From assembly GCA_949318235.1 (NCBI GenBank), contig OX439132.1:1678136-1742135 (forward strand): DNA of 64,000 nucleotides. Reading direction: 5' to 3'. The DNA is from Ecdyonurus torrentis. Its lineage: Eukaryota; Arthropoda; Insecta; Ephemeroptera; Heptageniidae. Both the position numbers and the translations under genes were made by a program. The notes below the pieces were generated by a model, which worked only from the letters and a program-made list of their open reading frames with translations, ran no database searches and was not told the origin of the DNA. Numbering within the stretch: position 1 is the stretch's first letter; each line of letters opens with the position of its first letter. Below are positions 19,577 through 53,621 of this stretch, piece by piece.

Positions 19577-19866
19577 AGGTTGGTTTCATTCATGTTAAAG
19601 TCGACGCCATATGTGAGCACTAAATAACATGGACCAGTATATGAATTATGACACATTTTGCCAGTTTAAAAACACTAAGCAATGTTTTTGTGAGCATTGA
19701 TGTTGTTAATAGATTAAATTTCAAGTATGTAAGAAAAATAATAATAATAATAATAAAAATGATTTCGAAAGAAAATAAGCAAGAAATCCTATGCTGAACA
19801 ATGCTATTTATTGCTACAATATGGCGTCCAAGCGCAATGCAGTATGACGTCATACAGCCTAAACCA
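19577..19866 (+). mobile_element. MITE family B copy
   Basis: It has GTTAAAGTCGACGCCAT, CTAAATAACATGGACCAG, TGAGCATTGATGTTG, CTATGCTGAACAATG and a right end with GTATGACGTCATACAGCCTA. Confidence 0.7.
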
Positions 19867-20348
19867 TTGCATTATCTATAATACAAGATATTTTCAGTTA
19901 TACAGCTAACAATGAAAACATAGTATAACAAATGACCCAACAATCAAAATAGTACAAAAATATTTTAAGCAGCAAAAATACTTTAGTTTTGAGAAATTAT
20001 AACGACATGAGTTTTAATTATAATAAGATCACATTTGAGTACCAGCAGCTCACATTTGGGTTGTAATATAGTCGAGATGTAAAATTTGAACCATATTTTG
20101 GTTAATACAAGATTTGCAAGAGATCTGACTAATTTATTACGATATTTTGAGGTTGACATACGTACTTTTACAATACATGGGGAAAAAATTACATTTTACA
20201 TTTTTTAAATATATACATACACTCTGTGACCAAAACAAGGTCGTTCCCGCCAAAAGCTGTATCCGCGGTGCTAAACCAATCAGAGAGCGTGTTATAAACC
20301 TACTAGCCAATCACAGTCGACTTTACATTGGGAGAAGTGTGTGTGTGT

Positions 20349-20350
<2 letters not shown>

Positions 20351-20418
<68 letters not shown>

Positions 20419-20441
20419 TGAATATATATATATATATATAT
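20351..20441. repeat. (TA)n microsatellite with one interruption
   Basis: It is preceded by a short GTGTGT run and broken by TTTATTGA. Confidence 0.95.
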
Positions 20442-21406
20442 AATATTGAATAAAATTCACAATTATTTATCTTAATAATAATAATAATAATATGCAGAAG
20501 AAAAAAAAAGAAGATATTTTGCTATATGTGTTATTTCAACCCAAATGAGAGCTATCACTACTCAACTGCTCTCCCACAGTATAGAAAATACTAAAAATTA
20601 AAAATATATATTTTTAAATCAAATAAATAATATTAAATCTAAAACTTAAAATCTTAGTTATATATTTTTTTCTTAAAACAACAATTTTAGCCAATACAAA
20701 GGCGACACAATATTTTTTTCATTTTTTTTTTACTGTATAAATAAAATAACAAAAATTTGGGCACAATATAAATTTGGGCAAAATACACAATTATTAGCTC
20801 AGAATTGTTTAAAATTATGCACTTTTTTTTGTAACATGGAAAGTATACTACGTTTTGGCTATTTTCAAACCAACATTTATCGCGGGCAATAAATTTTTTT
20901 TAAACATTGAAATAATAATAATAAAATTTATAATGAAAATATAAAATACTAGAAATACTTAAATCAGGATTACTAGATACAATTTTTTGTAAATTTTAAT
21001 GAAATAAAAAAAAAAAAAAAAAAAAAATTACGTAAAGTAAAAATTACTTTATTTATGCTACATTTCGGCATAAACACTAATAACACTATTGTATCCACAT
21101 AGGAAATATTTGCGACGAATGGAGTTTATTGGTATATCGCGGGAAAAGTCAAGCATGTGCCTTATTTAACATTGCGCTTATGGGGAAAATAATCCTTTTT
21201 TTCTTCTTCTTTTTTTAAATTAAATTTTAAATTTTTGAGAAAACTACTGTATCGATTTTGGAAAAATTTAAAGGAGAAATATTAGACGTACTTTTACATG
21301 TTTTTACAATTTTTTAAACCAATATATAAACTTTATCAAAAATAAAAAGTTGTCGCTTGAATTTGTGACAAAACGTAGTTGACTTTGCATGTCCATGAAC
21401 ATGCTA

Positions 21407-21412
<6 letters not shown>

Positions 21413-21464
<52 letters not shown>
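21413..21464. repeat. (TA)n microsatellite
   Basis: About 52 bp of TA. Confidence 0.95.
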
Positions 21465-21469
<5 letters not shown>

Positions 21470-21752
21470 CATGCATATAATATAGTGGTCTGAATTAATA
21501 ATACATGTCCATATGCATAGAGTGGTCTAAATGATTTTTGTGCCGAAGTGATGATGAGATGAAGATTATAGGATTGATTGATTGATTGATCAGCTTCTTT
21601 GTCTGTGCTGAGAGAAATGCAGCAGCTGGGGGGGGGGGGGGGGGCGTGGCTTGATTTATTTATTTATTGATTGGTCCCTGCAGCTCATGTTTACGTCAAA
21701 TTTCTGTAACAAATAGTTAGATCAACAATCATGTCAAACTCAATAGTAATAA

Positions 21753-22285
21753 TTAGAGAGCGCAGAAATAGGTGTTTTTCTCCCCCAAATAGTTAACAAT
21801 GTAGGTGTTTTTTTTTGGGGGGCAAAATAGGTGATTTTTAAGAAATAGTGGATTTAATAGTTGATTTTTATTTTATTATATTTTCATGAAAAACAACAAT
21901 TTCAACATTTTTCACCTAATTGTCAACTATTTTCATATTTTTTTCATGATTTGTTGGAAACGTGTACATTTCTAAGGAAATTCAAAAAAAAAGTTAAAAA
22001 ATTTAAAAAAAACTGTTTTTGTTTCTTTCAATTTTTTTTAAACTTTTTTTCAAATTTCCTTAAAAATGTACACATTTTCAACAAATCATGAAAAAAATAT
22101 GAAAATAGTTGACAAATAGGTGAAAAATGTTGAAATAGTGGTTTTTCATGAAATGGGTGAAAATAGTTTTTTTTTTTAGATTGGGTCAAAAGGTCACAAT
22201 TTAATGGATCGATGGAGATCTGATTAAATAATTAAAATAGCACCCGAAACGCAAATAGTTGAAAAACTATTTCTGCGCTCTCTTT
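21753..22285. mobile_element. 530-bp foldback element (AGAGAGCGCAGAAATAG ends)
   Basis: Terminal AGAGAGCGCAGAAATAG and its complement enclose nested complementary arms. The inner arms (about 21886-22150) pair over more than 100 bp, e.g. TTCAACATTTTTCACCTA with TAGGTGAAAAATGTTGAA. No coding potential. Confidence 0.8.
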
Positions 22286-22634
22286 TAATAATAATGATAG
22301 TTTGAAAAAAAATTGCGACTGAAGCAAGCAGTTACGTAATATGTATATTAATACATTAACCCCAATTGAATTAATTAAACATTAATATTGATCCTTAACA
22401 TTTATTGATTTTTTTTTTCAATATTGTATTTTATAAAATTTCTATATATAGAATAGAATACTACATAATATACTTTTTTTAATGCGAGAACAAAATAATT
22501 AGTTTTTTTGCGTTTGTGAGAAAACTGCTTCAATAGCTTCAGAAATATTTATATGTGGAATTCTAGATACTTTCACTAAAAAAAAAAAAAAAAAAAAAAA
22601 AGTATTTTTATTATCATCGTCATCGGCAAGGAAA

Positions 22635-22842
22635 GAATTACTGTACTCAATTTATGCTGCATTTATGTCATTATAGCATAAATGATGCTCAATTAAAGCT
22701 ACATAAATATTTATGCTGTAAAACATAATAATTATGCAAGGCAACATATTTATTATGCAGTATAGCCAAAATTATGTTCTATTAAACAAATTGTAACGAA
22801 AATTTACTAGCATAATTATTACTTATTTATTTTTGTTTTGAC
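22635..22842 (+). mobile_element. MITE family A copy
   Basis: It has ATTTATGCTGCATTTATGTC, ATTATAGCATAAATGATGCT and TACTAGCATAATTATTACTT blocks. Confidence 0.6.
22826..22831 (-). promoter_or_regulatory. Possible NADK polyadenylation signal
   Basis: AATAAA on the minus strand, about 335 nt after the NADK stop codon. It falls at the edge of a family A MITE. Such a hexamer is common in AT-rich DNA, so this is only a candidate. Confidence 0.25.
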
Positions 22843-22995
22843 GAGTAATATTAGCTTTAAAAAAATAATATAAAAATAGGAAGAAAATTCCAAATATTTT
22901 AAAAACATTAGAAAAACTCGGAATCTATACTGGACCAAATTTAAAAATTTGAAAATCCGACTTAATTATATTCCCGATTCCAAAAACTAGTTGGT

Positions 22996-23145
22996 AAAGG
23001 CCGAAGCAGCCGTCAATCAGTTCCTGCTCGATAACCGTGCGACAACTATCGCTGGCTCCCGATTGGCTTAGCGCAAAAAGTTATTATACCAATCCTAACT
23101 CTAGCGCACTCTAACGGTCTGACTGACGGCTGCGTTGGGCTTAAG
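22996..23145. repeat. Inverted-repeat segment in the presumed NADK 3' UTR
   Basis: GAAGCAGCCGTCAATCAG near 22998 pairs imperfectly with CTGACTGACGGCTGCGTT near 23120, with about 100 nt between them. It lies 20 nt past the NADK stop on the transcript and could fold in the mRNA. Confidence 0.5.
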
Positions 23146-23164
23146 TGGTGGTAGGTAACTTTAC

Positions 23165-44193
<21,029 letters not shown>

Positions 44194-44246
44194 GATCAAG
44201 TATCAGACAGACAGACCGCGAGATGTAGCCGCGACTGTGGCGGGCG

Positions 44247-44286
44247 ATAGAGCCGTGCTCAAGCGAGCACCAAACTATACTGACTT
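44247..44286 (-). promoter_or_regulatory. Candidate NADK core promoter (Inr plus DPE-like)
   Basis: On the minus strand TCAGTA (A at 44281) resembles the arthropod initiator. At exactly +28 to +33 stands GGCTCT, matching the DPE consensus at five of six positions. No TATA box. It would give a 5' UTR of about 88 nt in a locally GC-rich stretch. Confidence 0.35.
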
Positions 44287-44337
44287 GGGAGTGAGTGAGA
44301 TAGGTTTGTACCTCTTTACCTTGTGCCGTGGTGTGGA

Positions 44338-44358
44338 GAGAGAGAGAGAGAGAGAGAG
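44338..44358 (+). repeat. (GA)n microsatellite
   Basis: About 10 units, upstream of the NADK promoter candidate; a CT run on the gene's strand. Confidence 0.9.
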
Positions 44359-44591
44359 ATGAACATTACAATGCACTTTTGCTAATTACATCCGCGTACG
44401 TACGTCTTTCTTAAGCAATGATAATCTTATATATAAATATTATTTATAATTGTTAAATATTAAATATCAATTATATATTAATTTTATTATGTAAGTAAAT
44501 AACAAACAGATTGGCATGTTTTTATTATCTGCTTTTTTTTCAGCATTAATTTCATCTAGTATGAAAAAAAAATCGATTACAAAGAAAACAA

Positions 44592-44812
44592 AAATTACGT
44601 AATTTATGCTATATTGTACACGGAATTAAAGATTTACGTAAGTTATGTTGCATCCCATTATAGCATAAATAATGCTAAATTAAAACAACATAATTTGCTG
44701 TGCAATATAATATTTATGCTATGTAACAAGTATAATAGCATAAATTATTATGCTGTATTGAAAAAATTGTGCTGGAAATAAGCTTGTTTGTTTATTACAT
44801 TTTATTTAAAAA
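44592..44812 (+). mobile_element. MITE family A copy
   Basis: It starts near AAAATTACGTAATTTATGCT and continues through AGCATAAATAATGCTAAATT and AGCATAAATTATTATGCTGT. Confidence 0.6.
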
Positions 44813-44827
44813 TAAAACGGGAAAAAA

Positions 44828-44833
<6 letters not shown>

Positions 44834-44915
<82 letters not shown>

Positions 44916-45039
44916 TTATATAATTATATATATATATGATGTGATATGTTATCAATATTTTTTGTATTTGTATCCTGTATGAGACATACTATAGGTATAA
45001 TGATAGTAAATAAAATAGGTATAAATAATGACGATGCAC

Positions 45040-45114
<75 letters not shown>
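44834..45114. repeat. Two (TA)n microsatellites
   Basis: TA runs at about 44834-44907 and 45043-45114, separated by unique sequence, followed by more TA-rich DNA to 45190. Confidence 0.95.
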
Positions 45115-45123
<9 letters not shown>

Positions 45124-45274
45124 ATTATATAATATATAATAGAAATATATATACATATATATATATATTTCTATATATATGGATATATATAATCATAACT
45201 CTGCGTCAGTTCAGATCTGAGTTGACTATATTCCGTATATACTTTGAGTTGAACCATATAGTTGTACCTACATT

Positions 45275-45513
45275 GTAGAGAGATAATCTCAATTAGTCAC
45301 AGCTATAATATCTTATCTCAAATATGTATGTATACATCACCCACGTACACCTGTATTTTACACCTGATCTATATTACTAATCAACCTACATATCTTGCAG
45401 TACAGCATAATTATTATGTACACAGATAATGTCAATTAGTCATATAATATCTCAAGTATACATATAGTACACGTTACTCCGTATACACCTGTATTTTACA
45501 CCTGATCTGATGA
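45275..45513 (+). repeat. Direct duplication of about 140 bp
   Basis: GTACACCTGTATTTTACACC, preceded by AATCTCAATTAGTCA-like and TATCTCAAATATG-like blocks, occurs twice with divergence. Confidence 0.75.
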
Positions 45514-45958
45514 AAGCACCTGTACGATGAAAATAATATATAAATTGGCTTAAAACACCATAATACATAGTATGCCTGTAGTATTCCTCATTTCATCTGG
45601 AATCAGTGCAGAGTAGTTTTCTCAAAACCCGCAAAGTAATAACAAAGGGGTGTGACACCCCTTTTTTCGTATGAGGCTCCTTGAGAGCCAGTTCGACCCT
45701 GTATGACATCATACTTGATTAAGTTTAAGCCTGTATGTTTTCTAATAAGTTTCAAAATGCCAAAGTGACCAAAGTAAGTGAGCTGTGACCCACTATATAC
45801 TGGACATTACGTCATAGTAGCGACATATACACCACGACATATTCCAGGAAATTGTTATTACTTCAGCCTGCCTTGAATTGTATTACTAAATACCGAAGTA
45901 TGCATGACCGAGATGTTGTCGAAATATTGCCAGCTATTTCAAGCATTGCCAAAACTAC

Positions 45959-45962
<4 letters not shown>

Positions 45963-46033
<71 letters not shown>
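45963..46033 (+). repeat. (GA)n microsatellite
   Basis: About 35 units. Confidence 0.95.
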
Positions 46034-46035
<2 letters not shown>

Positions 46036-46084
46036 CATTCTATTCGGAAGTATTCATAGGAATACAATTTTGTTTTATAGTTAT

Positions 46085-46553
<469 letters not shown>

Positions 46554-47030
46554 TATAGTAGATGTTCAATGTATGCTTACTGTACAAACGTCACGCACCG
46601 ACAGACCTGAGATATTACAAGGTAAACAGATAGCCAAGCACGCACTCAGGTAGGCACGCAATGTGAAATACCATGCAGTTATGTGAGGAATGTGCCACTG
46701 GAGTACGTGAACTTGAGACACGCTCAAGGACGTAACATTTCCCGCCACAATTCACCAAACATCAATCTTACCGCTAGTCAAGCAAGCAGCATTGTAAGAA
46801 CCCATTGTCTTGAAATACGTCTAGTTATTTGATCTCAGTGCAGTAGATGTCTGTCTCACATACACACTAACAACAAGTTATTGATGGTATAGTGGAAATT
46901 AGTAAACTGAACTGCTAGGTGTTTTCAGTGTACATACAGTAGCAGAAATCTCTAGAAATCACTGGAAATAAGGAAATCAGGTGGCAAACTGATCGAGTGG
47001 AGCGGACGACTTGCAATTTATCACTCAGAG

Positions 47031-47033
<3 letters not shown>

Positions 47034-47119
<86 letters not shown>
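47034..47119 (+). repeat. (GA)n microsatellite
   Basis: About 42 units; a short CT run also at 47456-47487. Confidence 0.95.
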
Positions 47120-47122
<3 letters not shown>

Positions 47123-47454
47123 GAGATGAAGATGAGATATATAGTGCATGGACCACAGCATCTCCGGTGACCTTCATGTGACCTACACACGGTGTGGTCA
47201 TCATCGCAAAACACGCCACCACATCACGCCATGCAGTGCACGTCAATTAAATATTTAATTAACTGTAATCATACGTGCGGGTCGTGTCTATAATAATAAT
47301 AATAACTCTTTATTGGGTATTAAAATGGTACAAAGAGAAAAAAAAATTAAAATAAATGAAAATAATAATATTATTATTAATATACCCAACTGGGGTGAGA
47401 AAAAGGCAAATGCCAATACACAAAGTGATCGCACACCATAATACACAAATACAG

Positions 47455-47492
<38 letters not shown>

Positions 47493-48975
47493 CATTAGAT
47501 TACATTTTTTTTTTTTATGTATGTTTTTTTTCTCGTATGTTTCATCAAATTTTGTTATAATAAAATTCAACACGTAAATACTTCAATGTTATATTCAACA
47601 CCTGTGTAATTTTGGTCATGTTTATCTGGGAAAATTGTCCAAGAAAAAGAAGTTGTAAAAATGTGTGAAGTTATTTTGCCAAGGGTTCACTATTTTTCAG
47701 TGCAGTTAACAGGTGAATTATCAGGAAACTATTAGGTAAGAATTAACAGGTAAATATCATACCAAGATATTGAAAGATATTTGCCACATGTAATTAAGCA
47801 GCTAATGAGATTTGATAATGAACTAAATCAGTACAGTACAATACCACTTAGCGGCTATTAACTTGTACTTGTATACTATGTATTATATAATACGTAGAGC
47901 TGACGCTAAATACACGACAATAAAGGTAAATATTGACTGCTATACAATGTACTGGTTTTACTGTCTCTAAATATCTGTTCAAAATATTTTTTCCTAAAAA
48001 AATTTCTACATTTTTTTATAAGATATTGGAAAATATAAATAAGTTTGTTCTGTAAAGTTTAGTGGGGCTCATTAGCAGTATTGGCTGACCAACAAAATAA
48101 GACACATTCATTGGTTGATCTTGTCTTTTGAGCCGTTAAAGTGAGTCGCATATGTTGAGCATGCAACTTTTTTTTTTATGAATTTTCGTTCATTCTTATC
48201 AAGTTCAAAGTTCTAAACTAAGAAATAACAATGATCAATCATACATATAAACGTAGTAAACAGGTAATGACGTCATGACCAGATGTTTTTAACAAAAGAA
48301 AAGTTTCAAAACTCTCTCAAGAGTTGTGTGTAGTTTATAGAACGAGCTTCTTTCTAAAAACATATACAGTCTTAACTTTATGGAAGATTCCTTATTTTTA
48401 ACTCAACATTTTTTCATAAAATATTAAAAAATATACATTTTTTAATTTTTATTATATTTTTCTGCTAATTTTAAAATATGAAATTCTTATGTTATTGTAG
48501 TTAAAAAATATTTTGCTGCACTTGCTTGTTAATTGACTGTCCAGACATTGTGATGTCACAGGTCATTCCCCCTCCCCCCACCCACACATAAGTGTCACAT
48601 GACATCCCGGGACTTTGCTGTAATTGTCATTGTCTTAACCACTATATTATGTATGCATGAGCGGCGGCTATATATACATACAATGAGGAACTGACTGACT
48701 TACTGTCGCATGTACATACTTGATTATATCTGTAGAGTCCATATTACTTTGACCCTACTTAACTATTATTATGGTCTGTATTTGGTTTGTTTTTTAACAC
48801 CTGCACAATGTGAACAACATGTCACATTGTGCATGTGTGCAAGGTTTACAGGCAGCCCAGTGGCCAAGATGTTTGCACCCCCCGATATTTAGCTGGAGGG
48901 CTAATTTGATTAATTGTATTGATAATAAGTATTGATAATCGGGTTTTCTTACGTAAATTTAGTTTATCTTTGTAT

Positions 48976-48979
<4 letters not shown>

Positions 48980-49066
<87 letters not shown>
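48980..49066 (+). repeat. (GT)n(GA)n compound microsatellite
   Basis: About 18 GT units run directly into about 24 GA units, then into a TIR element at 49068. Confidence 0.95.
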
Positions 49067-49067
<1 letters not shown>

Positions 49068-49068
<1 letters not shown>

Positions 49069-49215
49069 ATACTCGACTCAAAAAACTTCAGTCGATTTAT
49101 CGTTTTACCACTAATGCATTAGCCCATTTCTCGCGTGCATTTTAAAGGGGGGCGGCTGGGCGATACCGTAAAAGGTCGAACGGCAGGTAACTGAGGGTTG
49201 TTGAGACGAGTTTAC
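49068..49215. mobile_element. TIR element, TATACTCGACTCAAAAA, copy 2
   Basis: Inverted copy of the 2788 element; CGCGTGCATTTTAAAGGGG and CGATACCGTAAAAGG blocks match. Confidence 0.65.
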
Positions 49216-49232
49216 TGTTTATATTATTTTAC

Positions 49233-50032
49233 AACGGAGAAAAAATAAATGTGCGTAATGAATATGCTATAGCTTGTCAATTTAAATAACTTTATGTATA
49301 ACATGCATCAATAATCTATATACAAATCTATGCTGATAATTCATAATAACTATACAGGCATATAAATAATATTTAAGTAATATACAGCATAATTTTATAT
49401 ATTGTTTCAACATTCAGCATTATTTATGCTATAATGACATAAATTTATCTGTAGAGATTTATTTAAAATTTTAACAATTATTACTGTTCCATGTGTCTAT
49501 ATTCTTGAATGTTCAATGAAAGTTAAACTAAATTTACCATACTTTAGTAGTCATGAAATAAACCACAGCCACAATACAAGAAATGTGAAATCAAAAATTA
49601 CAAGTTTGTATAAAAGAACTGAAATGTATAACAGAGGATCTTTCTGTGGATGTTTGCAGATATATAGCAATTTGCCTACACATATTAGACAGATTGAAAA
49701 TCCTATTATGTTTAAAAAAGCATTGAAAACGTTATTATTAAACAAACAGTATTATTCAATTGATGAATTTATAAATGACCAAATATAACACATCTCTCCT
49801 AGCTATTTTCATTAATATTAATTTTATATTATATAATATATGATATGTGTATATTTTTTCTTTTTATTGTATAATTATTGTATTGTATTGACTATCATTT
49901 CTGATTGTGATTTTTTATTTACGATAACCTAAGCGGATATGCATTGTTGAATATTGTGATTGTAGGATGAGAGAAATGAATAAATATATTTTGAATTTGA
50001 AAAAAAAAATTACGTAATTTATTATTTCCGTG
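49233..50032 (-). mobile_element. MITE family A split by a LINE fragment
   Basis: The left end ACGGAGAAAAAATAAATGTGC and the right end TTACGTAATTTATTATTTCCGTG are the two family A termini, 800 bp apart instead of about 210. A LINE 3' end fills the middle. Confidence 0.6.
49470..50008 (+). pseudogene. LINE 3' end with ORF2 C-terminus
   Basis: The open frame (ATG at 49516, upstream codons also open) reads HSHNTRNVKSKITSLY, then YSNLPTHIRQIENPIMFKKA and YYSIDEFINDQI to a stop at 49788. HNTR and NLPxxIR are the usual C-terminal blocks of jockey-like non-LTR retrotransposons. The 3' UTR ends GAATAAATATATTTTGAATT and a 10-nt A tail. Truncated and inactive. Confidence 0.7.
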
Positions 50033-50342
50033 TAATAAGGCTATTAATATATACAGCTAACTAATTAATATAGATAACTATACTCTATAAAAATAGACAA
50101 TGTGTGGTGCCTTATCTCACAAGTAGACAATAGTTCAAGTTCACTGGATGACCTCCACCCACTCACTGAGGTCACCCACATATTACTAGAGAATTATGTC
50201 AATCGTAATATTGCCAGCATACAGGCAGGCAGGCAGGCTGGCTGGCTGGTCAAATCACTTTCTCCTCACCACGTTGCTTTAATTATCATACATGTTCAAT
50301 TTATTAACAACATGAAATTATGCACACGTAAAAAAGTAATTA

Positions 50343-50686
50343 TAAAAGGAATAGACCAGATTAAAACATAAGCATTTATATCACAAAACACTTGATGGGA
50401 TTTACATAAATAACTTTAGTTTGTCTCAAAACCCAACTGTAGCCCTGTAGCAGTGATCAAAAATTTCGATTTATGCAACCCACACCAACATTTTTATACT
50501 AATTTTGCATGTTTCTGACGTCATAAACATAAATAGTCACGCAAATTGCATACTTTACAGTTTTTTCACGCTCTCTCGTGGGGCTACATTAACATTCAGG
50601 TAAAAAATTGTCAACAGTTATGAAGATCCCATTTCGTGTTTATTCATTAAAAAGCACATGTTGTTTTATGTGGTCTATGGATTTAA
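50343..50686 (+). mobile_element. MITE family C copy
   Basis: AAAAGGAATAGACCAGATTA and TGTGGTCTATGGATTTAA ends; TTTCTGACGTCATAAACATA inside. Confidence 0.75.
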
Positions 50687-50846
50687 GACTTTTTTTTATA
50701 ATAAATTTGTTAGATAAGTTTTTTCGAATCTACAAAACTGATGACAATTTTTAACAGAATGTAAATGTGACTCCACAACGTAGAAATACTTAAAAGCTTG
50801 CTATTTGCGCGTAAATAAAATAAACGAATGGAATAATATATATTAT

Positions 50847-51280
<434 letters not shown>

Positions 51281-51393
51281 TATAACCTACAACAATACCA
51301 GCATCTTATATATATACATACAGTACATATCATTGTAATTAACTTGTTGCAGAGAAATAATTAGGTTTGGTGCATGTATTGCAGGTGCCCGCG

Positions 51394-51427
<34 letters not shown>

Positions 51428-52058
51428 ATGACATCACTATACTGTATTGTACTGTACAGCAGCTGCACCTGCACTAAATTGCACCAGTCATGTATATTTC
51501 AGCCCCAAGTCACAATGAACTATAACTTTATAATACTTAATAAGATCATGACTTCAATTTAAGAAATGAAAACAATGATACTTTACAAATAAAATAAATA
51601 TTATTATATAAATTAATAATTATCATAAAGTAGAGGATTGTGTGTCTGCTTCAAGTTGGTTGTACAAAGACTATAATTAATTACTATTCATTTTTGGCTA
51701 TATGGGTCTTTCTTTAGCCCACGCCGCAACAATCAATTTGAGGCTTTTGTGTGTTCTATATTGATTACGTATTGTGGTAATATGTCAATAAGATGTAGAT
51801 CCACTTTGCACTGCACTGGACGTCACATATGAGTAGTTACTATATGCAGTATAGCATAACTTATGTTGTAATCAATAATTATTGCTAAAACTGAACTATA
51901 GTATAATTATTACGTATATAATCTGCTTGCTGCCTGCATACTTACATACATACAGTGTATATACATATTATATATATAATATTATATACATGTATATATA
52001 TATGTAGGCCATGAACATAACTATTAGAAAGGATGAGGTCCCACATAATGTGGGTCGA

Positions 52059-52162
<104 letters not shown>

Positions 52163-52637
52163 CGTATACCTGGGGCACTTACATGTAATATGTAGTTATG
52201 TATATATACCTCAAGCTCTGCTATAACATGATACACAATGTATATGTGCTGGGTTAGAACTTAATTAGCGCCAGTCAACTCATTGTTAGCTCTGCACCCA
52301 ATGTGTAACGATTAGAACTGCAATTGTCTGTCTTATATAACATACATATAAACAAAATGTGCCCTAGCTATTTCGACGTTTAAAAGATACGCACACAGTA
52401 ATTGATACGAATTGATATGTAAGGAGACGTAATGTTTTTTTTTTTTTTTTTGTATATTTGTATATAGATATGTTCTATTGTAGTTTTTGCATGCTGTTTA
52501 TGTGACAAGATCTATATTACTATGTAATCTTCTGATCAATAAATTTATTTATTTTAATTTATTTATGAGATGTACTGTAAAATTATATTCATATCTGAAA
52601 ATAGTTTTGATTATATTTTCATGCTTATATTGTCTAT

Positions 52638-52931
52638 TATATAGGGTGTATGCATTCATGTTAAAGTCAACACCATATTGGATTACTCAATAACATGGGT
52701 GGCATAGGAAAATAACTCATTTTGCAAGTTTCAAAACACTATGCATTTATTTTTTAGAGCATTGATGTTGTAAATATAGCTTAAACTTCAAGTAAAAGAG
52801 AAAAATAATAATAACAAAAACATAACTGATTTCTTAAAGAAATACGTTTGTCCTATCCTGATCAATGTTATTCATTGCTCAAGAAGAGCATCGAAAAGCA
52901 TTCAGAATGACGTTATGCGCATTCACCCTAG
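52638..52931 (+). mobile_element. MITE family B copy
   Basis: TATAGGGTGTATGCATTCAT on the left and ATGCGCATTCACCCTA on the right; the GACGTTATGCG right block has one change from TGACGTCA. It ends about 90 bp from the 53023 exon. Confidence 0.75.
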
Positions 52932-53022
52932 GGTTTTACCGCGGGTATAGAGAAAACCGGAAATGTGATAAGACTTACGGCCAAGTTGCAAACCGGAAAT
53001 GTGATAAAAACAAAAGACTTAC

Positions 53023-53201
53023 GGCCAGGTGCCAGAACGTTTCCTCCTCCTGGGCAGTTCATCCTCAGGCGACAATTCTGAGGTACACGACGTGTCCTGG
53101 GGAACCCCTGCAGGTCGTGACCTTGACCTCAGTCTGGCAAGGTCAACCTCTGACCCACCTCGGGTCAAGTTGAGTGTGTTACGTAGACTTAGGTTCACCA
53201 T
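53023..53201 (-). CDS. NADK: Possible alternative first coding exon of NADK (form 2)
   Basis: A GC-rich open segment from ATG at 53201 (first ATG after an upstream in-frame stop) to a perfect donor, CTGGCC|GTAAGTC. It encodes MVNLSLRNTLNLTRGGSEVD, an Arg/Ser-rich middle and ELPRRRKRSGTW. It leaves 2 nt (CC), so the G of exon 2 completes Pro and RTRSLNAP follows in frame; the form would be 442 residues. A 44-bp tandem copy of the donor region follows (second donor at 52978), but using it would read TAA at once. No cDNA evidence, so membership in NADK is inferred from strand, phase and composition. Confidence 0.6.
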
Positions 53202-53323
53202 TTCAATACCTCCTAGCAAGTTTAAATATTTTATATTAGGCTGATATTTTTTATCAGTGACGTTTAAAACAGTTTCACTTCAGTTGTAACAACTCACGAG
53301 CCAATATGTTTGCTGTAAATAAT

Positions 53324-53608
53324 CGTTGAAAAGTTTTGCAATGCTTTAAGTATTGTAGAATCAACGGTTATGACGTCACTAAACGTTGACAATGTAACGA
53401 TAAAGCGTAAATGACGTCACAAGCGTTAGAATCACAATGGAATAAACGTTAAACTTGGCCGTTGTAAATGTACAGTTTTTATATTTAATCCCAACGTTTG
53501 TGACGTCACTAACGTTTTTATTGTTGAAATATCAACGTTTAGTGACGTCATAACCGTTGATTACACAATACTTAAAGCATTGCAAAACTGTGTACAAGCT
53601 TTTCAACG
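53324..53608. mobile_element. MITE family E copy
   Basis: CGTTGAAAAGTTTTGCAATG and GTGTACAAGCTTTTCAACG ends. The left end has lost the CTTGTACACA block. Several TGACGTCA sites. Confidence 0.75.
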
Positions 53609-53621
53609 CTTTTTTTTTTTA

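Larger units (their letters stand above)
11269..23164. other. Intergenic region between the two convergent genes
   Basis: About 12 kb with no exon I can support. It holds a GCGCAGTAAATA repeat (11460-11710), a palindromic element at 12186-12532, copies of MITE families A to F, LINE remnants, poly(T) runs, long (TGAG)n and (TTTCC)n arrays and a 530-bp foldback at 21753-22285. The stretches 14671-15333, 15725-16570, 18722-19576, 19867-20350 and 20442-21412 show nothing beyond AT-rich sequence and short homopolymers. Confidence 0.6.

Noticed and set aside
21861..22091. 76-codon frame rich in Phe and Lys
   Set aside because: It lies wholly in the AT-rich arms of the 21753-22285 foldback.
46566..46748. 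60-codon minus-strand frame tested as another NADK 5' exon
   Set aside because: No start or donor in a phase that would join exon 2, and the composition is not coding-like.
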